NCBI RefSeq assembly: GCF_005503535.1
Contig: NZ_SCNN01000008.1
Coordinates: 1-64,000, forward strand
Length of the DNA: 64,000 nt
From: Mesorhizobium comanense
GTDB taxonomy: Bacteria; Pseudomonadota; Alphaproteobacteria; Rhizobiales; Rhizobiaceae
Direction: 5' to 3'
Shown here: positions 53,591-61,406 of the stretch, one piece after another
Numbering within the stretch: the first letter of the stretch is position 1
Layout: the number at the start of each line of letters is the position of its first letter
The notes under the pieces: model-generated
Told to the model about the DNA's origin: nothing
The model's database searches: none
Seen by the model: only the letters and a program-made list of their open reading frames with translations
Translations under genes and position numbers: made by a program

Positions 53591-54145
53591 ATGCACAACG
53601 ATTGCGATCGATTCTTCGTGCTGACCGGCGGTCCCGGTTTCGGCAAGACCACTTTGATCGAAGCCCTGCGGAAAGCGGGCTTCGCGACGGTGCCCGAGGC
53701 CGGGCGCGGCATCATCCGCGACCAGATGGCGATCGGCGGCCCCGCCCTGCCATGGCGGGACCGGGCATTGTTCGCCGAACTGATGCTGTCGTGGGAACTG
53801 CGTTCCTGGCAGGTCGCGCAGGCAAAGCCGGGCCCGGTATTCTTCGATCGCGGCGTGCCGGACACGATCGGCTATCTCAGGCTTTGCGGCCTGCCGGTGC
53901 CGGATCATGCCGTCAACGCGGCCAGGGCGTTCCGTTACGCGCGCCACATCTTCATCGCCCCGCCCTGGCCGGAGATCTTCGCGCAGGACGACGAGCGCAA
54001 ACAGACGCTCGACGAGGCAATCCGTACGCATGATTCGGTGGCCGGCGCCTATGCCGAACTGGGCTACGAGTTGGTCCCCCTGCCGCTTGCGCATGTGGAG
54101 GAGCGTGTCCGCTTCATCCTCGACAAGGCTGGCCTGCGGGCATGA
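53591..54145 (+). CDS. P-loop AAA-type ATPase/kinase-like protein (AAA_28 family)
   Basis: A 184-residue P-loop protein. The N-terminal Walker A is VLTGGPGFGKTTLIEAL near residue 10. The middle has VFFDRGVPDTIGYL and a lid-type region RYARHIFIAPPWPEIFAQDDERKQTLDE, resembling nucleotide or small-molecule kinases of the AAA_28 type. A substrate is not known. It begins about 120 bp downstream of the tmRNA region. A bidirectional terminator follows directly after its stop codon. Confidence 0.8.
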   Translation: MHNDCDRFFVLTGGPGFGKTTLIEALRKAGFATVPEAGRGIIRDQMAIGGPALPWRDRALFAELMLSWELRSWQVAQAKPGPVFFDRGVPDTIGYLRLCGLPVPDHAVNAARAFRYARHIFIAPPWPEIFAQDDERKQTLDEAIRTHDSVAGAYAELGYELVPLPLAHVEERVRFILDKAGLRA

Positions 54146-54146
54146 A

Positions 54147-54171
54147 AAAGGCCGGGACAAACCCGGCCTTT
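54147..54171. terminator. Intrinsic terminator after the P-loop gene (copy 1)
   Basis: AAAGGCCGGG (54147-54156), loop ACAAA, CCCGGCCTTT (54162-54171). The perfect ten-pair stem is flanked by A on the left and T on the right, so it can end transcripts from both sides. A second copy lies at 55590-55616, and together with a duplicated gene end it frames the glycosyltransferase. Confidence 0.85.
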
Positions 54172-54205
54172 CAGTTCCCTGCCTTCCCGGTCCCTTGAAG
54201 GACGC

Positions 54206-54288
54206 TTATTCCGCCGGCGCTTCGGCGGTTTCGCGCGAACGGCCGAGCGTGAGCTTGGCCAGCGTGAAGGAGATCACGGCGCAGAGCG
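54206..54288 (-). pseudogene. Duplicated 3' end of the Bcr/CflA MFS transporter gene
   Basis: The stop codon and about 26 codons before it match the end of the MFS gene at 55633, both reading LCAVISFTLA-x-LTLGRSR-x-T-x-EAPAE. Similarity stops at about 54288, after which the sequence is unrelated. The neighbouring terminator stem is also duplicated. The remnant lies on the far side of the glycosyltransferase from the intact gene, in direct orientation. It marks the edge of an insertion or duplication. Confidence 0.85.
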
Positions 54289-54495
54289 GATCGCGGCGCC
54301 GGGATCCTCCGGATTGTCCGAACACTGAAGCGTCACTGCCGGGATCGAGAACGCCCTTCATCGCTGCGCATTGGCAGAGACTATGCTGTCCCTTCGTGAG
54401 GGGGTGTGGTATGGCCGGCGCGATGGGAACTGCAGTGAGATGCCTGGTGATCAATCCTGACCGGTCAGCCCTCGCGCTTCGCGCTTGAGACGACC

Positions 54496-55503
54496 ATGGC
54501 CACGCAACGAACTCACTGCTACTTTCTGGCATGCGATGGAAATTACCTTCCGTTCGCTGCCCTTGCCGCCAAGCGCGCCGGCGAATTGAGCGCTACCTCG
54601 ACCAGGGGATATATCCTTTATGCCGGACCCGAGGATGACAGGTTTGAGGCCGTCTCCCGCGTGTTGCCCCCCGATGTCGAAATGGTCGACGCGTCCAGGT
54701 TTCTGGATGGCCTTTCGCTGAATTTCAGCGCCAGGATAACCAAGGCCACTTACCTTCGCATTTTCGCTGATCTCGTGCCGCAGTTCGAGCCCTATGAGCG
54801 TGTCGCCTATTTCGATTGCGACGTTCTCTTGAACCGCGATCCCGCCGAACTGCTTTCGTCCGCGATGAGCGCGCCGTTGCTCGCCGCCCATGACCTCCCT
54901 TCCTACTATGATCTTGACTACCGCCGTCGCTTGTCGCTGCGAGCCGGTGCGCCGTATTTCAATGCCGGAGTGCTTGTCTTCGACATGCCAGCGGTCCGCA
55001 ACGCAGGACTGCTGGAAAAGGCACGCCAGTTCGCGACAGACCACATGGAGCTCTGCGTCCAGCACGATCAGGACGCCATGAACGTTGCCTTTGAGGGCAG
55101 CTGGCAGACCCTCCACCCACTATGGAATGCCATGACGAACCTGCATTGGATGCCAGCGTTCACGCAGACCTATGCGCGTCATTTCAGCAGCAAAAAGCCC
55201 TGGTCGAGGAACCCTGTTGGCGTGGAGAGCGAGGCGATGGCGATCTACCGGCGGCTCGCGGCCGGCACCGAATGGGCGCAGCTGTTCCAATCGTCTTCGA
55301 CCTCTGTGTCCCTCTCCCTGGCGATCAAACGGATCGAACGCAAGGCACGCACGGCAATCGCCCATCTCGGGAGAGATCAAAGGCGCCTGCGCCGCGCACG
55401 TTTTGAAGAAAAGCTGCCTTCAATAACGGCACGGTTGGCGGAACATGCAGACAGCGGCGTCGCCGGCCTGGAATTTCCGGAAAGAGAGTTTGGGCTCGGC
55501 TGA
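54496..55503 (+). CDS. Glycosyltransferase family 8-like protein
   Basis: A 335-residue GT-A fold enzyme related to LPS galactosyl or glucosyltransferases (GT8). The donor-sugar and metal motif DxD is FDCDVLLNRDPAEL near residue 110. The typical YFNAGVLVFDMPAVRNAGLL occurs near 153, and HDQDAMNVAFEGSWQ near 188. A C-terminal helical and basic tail (KRIERKARTAIAHLGRDQRR) may contact membrane lipid. The gene has no clear Shine-Dalgarno site. It sits between two copies of the MFS gene end with terminators on both sides, so it appears inserted. Role is probably in surface polysaccharide assembly. Confidence 0.82.
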   Translation: MATQRTHCYFLACDGNYLPFAALAAKRAGELSATSTRGYILYAGPEDDRFEAVSRVLPPDVEMVDASRFLDGLSLNFSARITKATYLRIFADLVPQFEPYERVAYFDCDVLLNRDPAELLSSAMSAPLLAAHDLPSYYDLDYRRRLSLRAGAPYFNAGVLVFDMPAVRNAGLLEKARQFATDHMELCVQHDQDAMNVAFEGSWQTLHPLWNAMTNLHWMPAFTQTYARHFSSKKPWSRNPVGVESEAMAIYRRLAAGTEWAQLFQSSSTSVSLSLAIKRIERKARTAIAHLGRDQRRLRRARFEEKLPSITARLAEHADSGVAGLEFPEREFGLG

Positions 55504-55529
55504 TACTGGCCGCGCCGCCGCGGGCGCAG

Positions 55530-55589
55530 GTGTCCGGGTGCAAAGTGTCCGAGTGCAAAGTGTTCGAGTACAGCGTGTTCGGTTACGAC
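55530..55589 (+). repeat. Four tandem 15-bp repeats
   Basis: GTGTCCGGGTGCAAA, GTGTCCGAGTGCAAA, GTGTTCGAGTACAGC and GTGTTCGGTTACGAC follow each other exactly from 55530 to 55589. The first two differ at one base and later copies diverge. The array lies between the glycosyltransferase stop and the second terminator copy. Confidence 0.7.
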
Positions 55590-55616
55590 AAAGGCCGGGA
55601 CGAACCCGGCCTTTTT
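55590..55616. terminator. Intrinsic terminator after the MFS gene (copy 2)
   Basis: AAAGGCCGGG (55590-55599), loop ACGAA, CCCGGCCTTTTT (55605-55616). It is a strong stem with a T-run on the right and A on the left. It serves the glycosyltransferase on the plus strand and the MFS gene on the minus strand. It differs from copy 1 mostly by a loop base and tail length. Confidence 0.88.
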
Positions 55617-55632
55617 CTATGTGCGCGGCCGC

Positions 55633-56838
55633 TTATTCAGCCGGCGCTTCGACGGTGTCGCGCGAACGGCCGAGCGTGAGCCTTGCCAGCGTGAACGAGA
55701 TCACGGCGCAAAGCGTGATGCCCGCGACCATCGGCAGCGGCGTGCCGTCGAAGAACACGCCGGCAACCCCCATGGCCAGTGCGCCGATGGCAAAGTGCAG
55801 CGTGCCCATCAGCGCCGAGGCGGTGCCGGCGATCTCGCCATGCTCTTCCATGGCCAGCACCGAGGTGGTCGGGATGACCAGGCCGAGGAAGCCGTAACCG
55901 ACGAACAGCAGTGCCGCCATCACGTCGAGCCGGTCGACCCCCGTAGCCATGATCGCCAAGAGGATCACCATCGTCGTCGCATAACCGGTCACCGCGACAC
56001 GCACCACGCGCCGCAGGCCGAACCGCTCCGCCAGCAACCCCGTCATCTGCGACATGCCGATGAAGGCCACCGCATTGATCGAGAAGAACACGCTGTAGAC
56101 CGAAGGCGACAGCCCGTAATGGTCGATCAGGATGAAGGACGAGCTCGACAGATAGACGAAGAAGCTCGCAATGCCGAAGCCGGCGATCGCCACCAGGCCG
56201 AGGAAGTTGCGGTCACCCATCAGGAAGCGGTAGCCGGCAAGCGCGGTGCCGAAGGAGGACCCGACGCGCTCTTCGGCCGGCCGCGTCTCCTTGAGCGAGG
56301 TCGCGAGCAGGATGGTGGCAAGGGCCGCCGCACCCGTCACCGTCCAGAACACGGCGCGCCAGCCGAAATTCTCGATGATCTGGCTGCCGGTCAGCGGCGC
56401 CAGGATGGGCGACACCGAGAACACCAGCATCAGCAAGGACATCAGCTTGGCCGCTTCGTTGCCTGTATGCAGGTCGCGCACGATGGCGCGCGGCACGGCC
56501 ATGCCGGCGCTGGCGCCGAGGCCCTGCAGGAAGCGGAAGGCGATCAGCCACTCGATGGTCGGGCTCATGGCCGAGCCGATGCCGCCGACCATGAACAGCG
56601 CAAGACCGCCATAGAGCGGCAGCTTGCGGCCGACCATGTCGGAGATCGGCCCGACGATGATCTGGCCAAAACCCATCGACAGGAAAAAGATCAGCAGGCT
56701 CATCTGCACGGCGGCGGTGCCGGCATGGAGATCGGTGCCGATCGACGGCAGCGCGGGCAGGTACATGTCGATGGCGAAGGGGCCGATGGCGGACAACAGG
56801 CCGAGCACGACCGCGATGCGGAGGAATTTGGGACTCAT
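55633..56838 (-). CDS. Bcr/CflA-family MFS drug exporter
   Basis: A 401-residue major facilitator protein with 12 hydrophobic segments and the Bcr/CflA features: the motif PSIGTDLHAGTAAVQMSLLIF near residue 33, LSMGFGQIIVGPISDMVGRK with the loop 2-3 GxxxDxxGRK pattern, and RFLQGLGASAGMAVPRAIVRD. It exports drugs or small molecules with protons. It is divergent from a TetR regulator; the 187-bp gap has a clear dyad. Its 3' end was duplicated on the far side of the glycosyltransferase gene. Confidence 0.92.
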   Translation of the reverse strand: MSPKFLRIAVVLGLLSAIGPFAIDMYLPALPSIGTDLHAGTAAVQMSLLIFFLSMGFGQIIVGPISDMVGRKLPLYGGLALFMVGGIGSAMSPTIEWLIAFRFLQGLGASAGMAVPRAIVRDLHTGNEAAKLMSLLMLVFSVSPILAPLTGSQIIENFGWRAVFWTVTGAAALATILLATSLKETRPAEERVGSSFGTALAGYRFLMGDRNFLGLVAIAGFGIASFFVYLSSSSFILIDHYGLSPSVYSVFFSINAVAFIGMSQMTGLLAERFGLRRVVRVAVTGYATTMVILLAIMATGVDRLDVMAALLFVGYGFLGLVIPTTSVLAMEEHGEIAGTASALMGTLHFAIGALAMGVAGVFFDGTPLPMVAGITLCAVISFTLARLTLGRSRDTVEAPAE

Positions 56839-56977
56839 GATATTGGCTTCTTTCGAATCTGGTTGCCGCCGCCGGTCGGCGTCTAACCCCAGGACGTTCC
56901 ATCCCGTCGGATTCCGACACTCCGGAAGCGAATTCTCGCTGCCTCTCCGGCCGAAACCTCATTTTCTCTGTCCACAA

Positions 56978-57018
56978 ATTTAGACAGCCTTGTCCAAATC
57001 GTCAATCACCTCTATATA
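56978..57018 (+). promoter_or_regulatory. TetR operator and leaderless promoter
   Basis: The dyad ATTTAGACA-GCCT-TGTCCAAAT (56978-56999) matches in eight of nine arm positions. A promoter TTGTCC (56990-56995), 17 bases, TATATA (57013-57018) overlaps it. The predicted start of transcription falls at about the ATG at 57026, giving a leaderless mRNA for the regulator and repression when the dyad is bound. Confidence 0.65.
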
Positions 57019-57025
57019 GATTTTC

Positions 57026-57715
57026 ATGAGATTGGGCGTTTCTCCTGACACTTTCCCGCCACGCGGCCACGAGGCCAAGCGTCTGTCCATTGTCGACGCG
57101 GCGGCCGGGGTCTTCTGCCGCGAAGGTTTCGCCGGCGCCAATATCGACCTGATCGCCGCCGAGGCCGGCGTCTCGCGCCAGACCGTCTACAACCATCATG
57201 GCGACAAGGAAAAGCTGTTCATCGCCGTGGTGCGCGATCTGACCGAGCGTTGCAATGCCGGCATCTTCGCCACCATCGCCACCTTCCCGGATCAGCCCGG
57301 GAATCTCGAACAGGATCTGATCGGCTTTGCAGTGCGCCTCAACCAGAATTGCATCTGCAACCGCGACGGCAAATTCCTGCGCAAGCTGATCCAGACCGAG
57401 GGCGAACGCTATCCCGAACTGTTTGCCGAGTGGCGCGAACAAGGTCCCGGCAGGACATGGCCGGCTCTCGCCGCCCGCTTCGCCCGCCTCGCCTATGGCG
57501 GTTACCTAGCGATCGAGGATCCCGACGTGGCCGCGCGTCAGTTCCTTGGCCTCGTCAACGCCGAACTGCAGACCACCTTCATGCTTGGCGGTACGCCGCG
57601 CGAGGACGAGGTGGTGCAATCGGCGACAAACGGCGTGCGCACCTTCCTGCGCGCTTTCGGCAAGCGCCCTGCCCCAGCCGGCGTCAAGAAGCAGGCCACG
57701 CTCGCCAGCGCATGA
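57026..57715 (+). CDS. TetR-family regulator of the MFS exporter
   Basis: A 229-residue repressor. The N-terminal helix-turn-helix is RLSIVDAAAGVFCREGFAGAN then DLIAAEAGVSRQTVYNHHGD (residues 20-60), followed by the C-terminal ligand domain with FAVRLNQNCICNRDGKFLRKL. The start has no Shine-Dalgarno site; the -10 box is seven bases away, so translation probably begins at the transcript's first base. It is divergent from the Bcr/CflA exporter and presumably represses it and itself until drug binds. Confidence 0.9.
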   Translation: MRLGVSPDTFPPRGHEAKRLSIVDAAAGVFCREGFAGANIDLIAAEAGVSRQTVYNHHGDKEKLFIAVVRDLTERCNAGIFATIATFPDQPGNLEQDLIGFAVRLNQNCICNRDGKFLRKLIQTEGERYPELFAEWREQGPGRTWPALAARFARLAYGGYLAIEDPDVAARQFLGLVNAELQTTFMLGGTPREDEVVQSATNGVRTFLRAFGKRPAPAGVKKQATLASA

Positions 57716-57861
57716 CATTTGCCGCTGTTGCAAGCCGGCTTCGCCGATCAAATCGTTGGCAATAGTCCTCGTCTCGGTGCGGCGGCGGTCTATATCAGGT
57801 TTACGGCGCCCTCAAGCTTGATTACAGCTATGCGGACGATTCAACGGAAACCGACCGCCAC

Positions 57862-58392
57862 ATGGCCGACGACCACATCCGCTACGACATTCTGGCCCAG
57901 GAGGCATTGCGCGGCGTCATGCGCAAGGTCCTGGCCGAGGTCGCGCGCACCGGCCTTCCAGGCAACCATCATTTCTTCATCACCTTCCTGACCGGGGCGC
58001 CCGGCGTGCGGGTATCCTCGCGCCTGCGCGAACGCTATCCCGAGCAGATGACCATCGTCATCCAGTTCCAGTATTGGGACCTGAAGGTGACCGACACCGG
58101 CTTCGAGGTCGGCCTGTCCTTCTCCGACGTGCCGGAGAAGCTCGAGATTCCGTTCTCGGCCGTGCGCGGCTTCTATGATCCTTCGGTCAATTTCGAGCTC
58201 GAGTTCGACGTCAAGACTGAAGCGCAGCCCGAGGAGGAGCCGGCCCAATCCGCGCCGGAGCCGCTGACCATCGTTTCGGAGAAGAAGCCGAAGGCCGAGA
58301 AGAAGGCCGCTGCCGAGCCGGAGAAGAAACCCGCCGCGGCCGATGCCAAGGGCGCCGAGGTGGTTTCGCTCGACGCCTTCCGCAAGAAATAG
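57862..58392 (+). CDS. sspB: ClpXP adaptor SspB (alphaproteobacterial type)
   Basis: A 176-residue adaptor that binds the ssrA tag and hands tagged proteins to ClpXP. The N-terminal two-thirds form the tag-binding fold (HIRYDILAQEALRGVMRKVL, PGNHHFFITFLTGAPGVRV, MTIVIQFQYWDLKVTDTGF). A charged Pro/Ala/Lys linker follows (KKPKAEKKAAAEPEKKPAAA), ending in a short ClpX-binding tail, VVSLDAFRKK. The tag it would recognise is encoded by the tmRNA gene about 4.5 kb away. It is followed by two small genes on the same strand. Confidence 0.93.
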   Translation: MADDHIRYDILAQEALRGVMRKVLAEVARTGLPGNHHFFITFLTGAPGVRVSSRLRERYPEQMTIVIQFQYWDLKVTDTGFEVGLSFSDVPEKLEIPFSAVRGFYDPSVNFELEFDVKTEAQPEEEPAQSAPEPLTIVSEKKPKAEKKAAAEPEKKPAAADAKGAEVVSLDAFRKK

Positions 58393-58409
58393 GCCCGCGG
58401 GTCCGCGCC

Positions 58410-58604
58410 ATGGCCGACATCGTCAATCTCCGCCAGGTCCGCAAACAGCGGGCGCGGGACGAGAAGGCGCGCGTGGCGGAGCAGAACCGGACCCTTCACG
58501 GTCGTTCGAAGGCGGACAAGCAGCGCGACCAGCTCATGGCCGACAAGGCGGAAAGATTTGTCGACGGCCATCGCCTCGATCCGTCCGGCAAGGACGCGCA
58601 GTGA
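58410..58604 (+). CDS. DUF4169 small protein
   Basis: A 64-residue highly charged protein (MADIVNLRQVRKQRARDEKA), mostly helical with many Arg and Lys. DUF4169 is a rhizobial-type family of unknown function. It starts 17 bp after sspB and is followed within 10 bp by the RHH gene, so all three appear to be in one transcript. Confidence 0.85.
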   Translation: MADIVNLRQVRKQRARDEKARVAEQNRTLHGRSKADKQRDQLMADKAERFVDGHRLDPSGKDAQ

Positions 58605-58614
58605 GCGTTCCGCC

Positions 58615-58839
58615 ATGAGCGCCGTCGAAAAGCGCTCGGTCACCATTCGCGGCCACCGCACCAGCTATTCCCTGGAAAAGCCTTTCTACGACGATCTCGT
58701 CGCGATCGCGGCGGCGAGAGATCTGACACTCGCCGCCCTTGTCGCCGAAATCGACGCGACGCGGCCGCGCGACACCAACCTGTCCTCGGCGCTCAGGCTC
58801 TATGTCCTGGACCAGGCGAAGCGTGGGACGGCTCCTTAG
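58615..58839 (+). CDS. Ribbon-helix-helix domain protein
   Basis: A 74-residue protein with an RHH-type DNA-binding fold: strand KRSVTIRGHRTSYSLEKPF, helix YDDLVAIAAARDLTLAALV and the second helix. Relatives are annotated as RHH_4 proteins of unknown target. The ATG at 58615 is used; the frame opens 19 codons earlier. Its TAG stop lies in the first inverted-repeat arm of the dispersed element that follows. Confidence 0.8.
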   Translation: MSAVEKRSVTIRGHRTSYSLEKPFYDDLVAIAAARDLTLAALVAEIDATRPRDTNLSSALRLYVLDQAKRGTAP

Positions 58840-58940
58840 AGCGGGTCAGTGTTTCACGGAATCGCCGAACCGCTCTAAGCCTTTGTTTTCACGTAATTCC
58901 GGACGGAAAACCGCTACGCACTTTTCCTGAAATTACTCTA
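58836..58940. repeat. Dispersed rhizobial palindromic repeat between convergent genes
   Basis: The element has two exact 9-bp arms, TTAGAGCGG (58836-58844) and CCGCTCTAA (58870-58878), then a tail that ends at 58940 with a CTAGA-type sequence. Repeats of this kind recur in Mesorhizobium genomes; this is from memory, not a search. The first arm holds the TAG stop of the RHH gene, and the tail holds the stop of the ClC gene, so both genes end inside it. The stem may act as a terminator. Confidence 0.75.
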
Positions 58941-60740
58941 GACGTTCCCGGCCGCGTCCATCTTTTTCACGCGCCGGGTACCGAAGCCGAGCAAGGTCGA
59001 GCGGTCGCGCTCCTCGGCCTGTTTCCTTGAGCGCACGCGCATGAGATCCTTCCAGCCGACATAGCCGACCAGTTGTTGCCCTTCACGGGTGACGACTGGC
59101 AGGTGCGAGACATTGGCCATCAGCAGCTTGTCGGAAAGGCCTTCGAGATATTCGTCGGGATAAGCGAGCGTGACCTTGCTCCCGGCCAGCAACTCGCCCA
59201 GCGTCGTCGTGCGGTGCCTGCCTGCGCGCCGCCAGCGCAGGATCGCCGGCGGATCGATGAGACCGAGCACCTGGCGGTTGTCATCGATGACCGGGAAGCT
59301 CGGATGCCGGGTTTCCGGAGCGGTCAGGAACGCCGCCGCGCCATGCAGCGTCATCGTCGCCGGCACGCTTTCGACCTGCGACGTCATCACCTCGCGGACC
59401 CTCGTCAGCGCGAACGGATCGACGCGATATTCGCGCACCAAATGGTGCCCTCGCCGCGCGACCTTTTCGGTCAGGATCGAACGCTTCATCAAGAGCACGG
59501 TCACGGCATGCGCCGTCGCGCAGGCCGCGATCAGGGGAACAAGCACATGCGTATTGCCGGTCAGTTCCACGGCGAAGAACGTCGCCGTCAGCGGCGCGCG
59601 CATCGTGCCGCCCATGGTCGCCGACATCGCCAGCAGCGCCCAGAAGCCCGGATCGGCCGCCGGCAGGAATCCGCCCAGAACGGCGCCCATCGCGCCCCCC
59701 ATGATCAGCAGCGGCGCCAGCACGCCGCCGGATGTTCCCGAGCCGAGCGCCACCGACCAGATCACGGCCTTGACCACCAGCAGCAGCAGCGCGGCGGCCG
59801 CGACCGTGCGGCCGTCCAGCATGTCGGCGATGTTGTCGTAGCCGACGCCGAGCGCCCGCGGTTCGATGAGGCCGCCGATACCGACCACAAGGCCGCCGAT
59901 CATCGGCCACCACATCCAGTGGATCGGCAATTTCTGGAAAGCGTCCTCGCAGGCATAAACCATCTGGGTGAGCAGCCCCGACAGCAGGCCCGCGGCGATG
60001 CCGATCAGCACCCAGCCGCCAAGCCCGACGAAGGAAACCTCCATGCCGCCCTGGAACGGGAAAATCGGCCCCGGCAGATGCAGCACGGTGCGCTCGACCT
60101 CCGCCACGATGGCCGCCACCGCCACCGGGATGAAGCTGCGCGGCGTCCATTCGAACAGAAGCAATTCCACTGCCAGCATGATCGCGGCGATCGGCGTGCC
60201 GAACACCGTGGTCATGCCGGCCGCAGCACCAGCCACGAGCAGCGTCTTGCGCTCGTTGTCGCTGACCGGCAGCATCTGCGCGATCAGCGAGCCGATGGCG
60301 CCGCCGGTCATGATGATCGGCCCCTCGGCACCGAACGGGCCGCCGGAACCGATCGAGATCGCCGACGACAGCGGCTTCAGGATCGCCACCTTGGCGCCCA
60401 GCCGGGAGCGGCCGAGCAGGATCGCCTCGATCGCCTCGGGAATGCCATGGCCGCGGATCTTCTCGCTGCCGTAGCGCGCCATCAGGCCGATGATCAGGGC
60501 GCCAATGACGGGCACAACCACGGCGGCGTAGCCGAGCGGCGTGTCCTGCAGCTTGAGTTCGGCAAGCGAGAACTGGCCGAAATAGGCGATGTTGGTGGCG
60601 AGCCGGATCAGCTTCAAAAGCGCTATGCCGGCGAACAGTCCCGCCGTGGCAACCACCACGGCTATGGTGGCGATGGTCAGCACGCGCGCGTCGGTGGTGA
60701 AATCCCTGAGATGACCGTTTTCGGAATGATGGGGCTTCAT
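58938..60740 (-). CDS. ClC-family chloride channel/transporter with C-terminal CBS domains
   Basis: A 600-residue membrane protein. The ATG at 60740 is preferred to a GTG 42 bases upstream without a ribosome site. The selectivity filter is GSGGPFGAEGP near residue 134 (gating Glu in AEG), followed by GSGTSGGVLAPLLIMGGAMG near 355. The last 150 residues contain two CBS repeats (REVMTSQVESVPATMTLH and SHLPVVTREGQQLVGYV) that may bind nucleotides. It is either an anion channel or Cl-/H+ exchanger. A MarR gene is divergent with a perfect dyad between. Confidence 0.93.
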   Translation of the reverse strand: MKPHHSENGHLRDFTTDARVLTIATIAVVVATAGLFAGIALLKLIRLATNIAYFGQFSLAELKLQDTPLGYAAVVVPVIGALIIGLMARYGSEKIRGHGIPEAIEAILLGRSRLGAKVAILKPLSSAISIGSGGPFGAEGPIIMTGGAIGSLIAQMLPVSDNERKTLLVAGAAAGMTTVFGTPIAAIMLAVELLLFEWTPRSFIPVAVAAIVAEVERTVLHLPGPIFPFQGGMEVSFVGLGGWVLIGIAAGLLSGLLTQMVYACEDAFQKLPIHWMWWPMIGGLVVGIGGLIEPRALGVGYDNIADMLDGRTVAAAALLLLVVKAVIWSVALGSGTSGGVLAPLLIMGGAMGAVLGGFLPAADPGFWALLAMSATMGGTMRAPLTATFFAVELTGNTHVLVPLIAACATAHAVTVLLMKRSILTEKVARRGHHLVREYRVDPFALTRVREVMTSQVESVPATMTLHGAAAFLTAPETRHPSFPVIDDNRQVLGLIDPPAILRWRRAGRHRTTTLGELLAGSKVTLAYPDEYLEGLSDKLLMANVSHLPVVTREGQQLVGYVGWKDLMRVRSRKQAEERDRSTLLGFGTRRVKKMDAAGNV

Positions 60741-60819
60741 GGCTGGCTTTCTGGCGGCGGCCGGATCTCGGATCTGTGGCACGGGCGAAAACGTCGCCGG
60801 GCTCTGTCGGCTCGCTATC

Positions 60820-60834
60820 TATCGTAACACGATA
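60820..60834. promoter_or_regulatory. Inverted-repeat operator between ClC and MarR genes
   Basis: TATCGT-AAC-ACGATA is a perfect six-base-arm dyad with a three-base spacer, in the 141-bp gap between divergent genes, about 48 bp from the MarR start. Size and symmetry fit a MarR-dimer site. Confidence 0.6.
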
Positions 60835-60881
60835 TAAATTCAAGCTGGTTTCGATCAAAACCGTTTGAGCCTTTCGCCGGA

Positions 60882-61328
60882 ATGGAACACATGTCGGGAA
60901 TGACGCAGCCCAAAAAGCCCCGCCCCGCCATCAGACAGGCCGACTATGAGCGGCTGTCCGAGTTTCGCTACCTGATCCGCCGCTTCCTCGAATTCAGCCA
61001 GGTGCAGGCGGAAGATGCCGGCCTGACGCCGCGCCAGCACCAGGCATTGCTGGCGATCAAGGGATATCCCGGCGGCGGGCCGGTGACGGTCGGCGACCTC
61101 GCGGAGCGCCTGCGCATCCGCCACCACAGCGCCGTCGAACTGGTCAACCGTCTCGGCGAGGCGGGACTGGTGGTCAGGGATCAGGACAAGGACGATCACC
61201 GCCGGGTGCTGCTGCGGCTGACCGAACGGGCCGACGACTGCCTGGCCGAACTGTCAGCGGCCCATCTCGACGAGCTTTCGCGCATAGAACCCATGCTGCG
61301 TCGCCTGCTCGACCGGACTCCGGAATAG
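60882..61328 (+). CDS. MarR-family winged-helix regulator
   Basis: A 148-residue regulator. After a Lys/Pro-rich N-terminus, the winged helix spans about 45-110: LTPRQHQALLAIKGYPGGGP, then VGDLAERLRIRHHSAVELVN, and the wing GLVVRDQDKDDHRRVLLRLT. Two in-frame ATG codons at 60891 and 60900 are alternatives. It is divergent from the ClC gene, so it probably controls chloride flux genes or itself. Confidence 0.9.
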   Translation: MEHMSGMTQPKKPRPAIRQADYERLSEFRYLIRRFLEFSQVQAEDAGLTPRQHQALLAIKGYPGGGPVTVGDLAERLRIRHHSAVELVNRLGEAGLVVRDQDKDDHRRVLLRLTERADDCLAELSAAHLDELSRIEPMLRRLLDRTPE

Positions 61329-61406
61329 GCCTGCCGCGTCGGGCCGATCCCGCCAGCCCTACCCGAATCCTCTGGTTTTCCTGCGGTGTTCTTAAAAACG
61401 GCAAGC

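Noticed and set aside
53429..54160. Minus-strand frame of 243 codons opposite the P-loop gene and reaching into the tmRNA
   Set aside because: It overlaps a certain RNA gene and a P-loop gene with a clear Walker A motif on the other strand.
59073..60827. Frame of 584 codons opposite the ClC gene
   Set aside because: Mirror of a conserved membrane protein with Arg/His/Asp/Gln-rich composition; no start signal or family.
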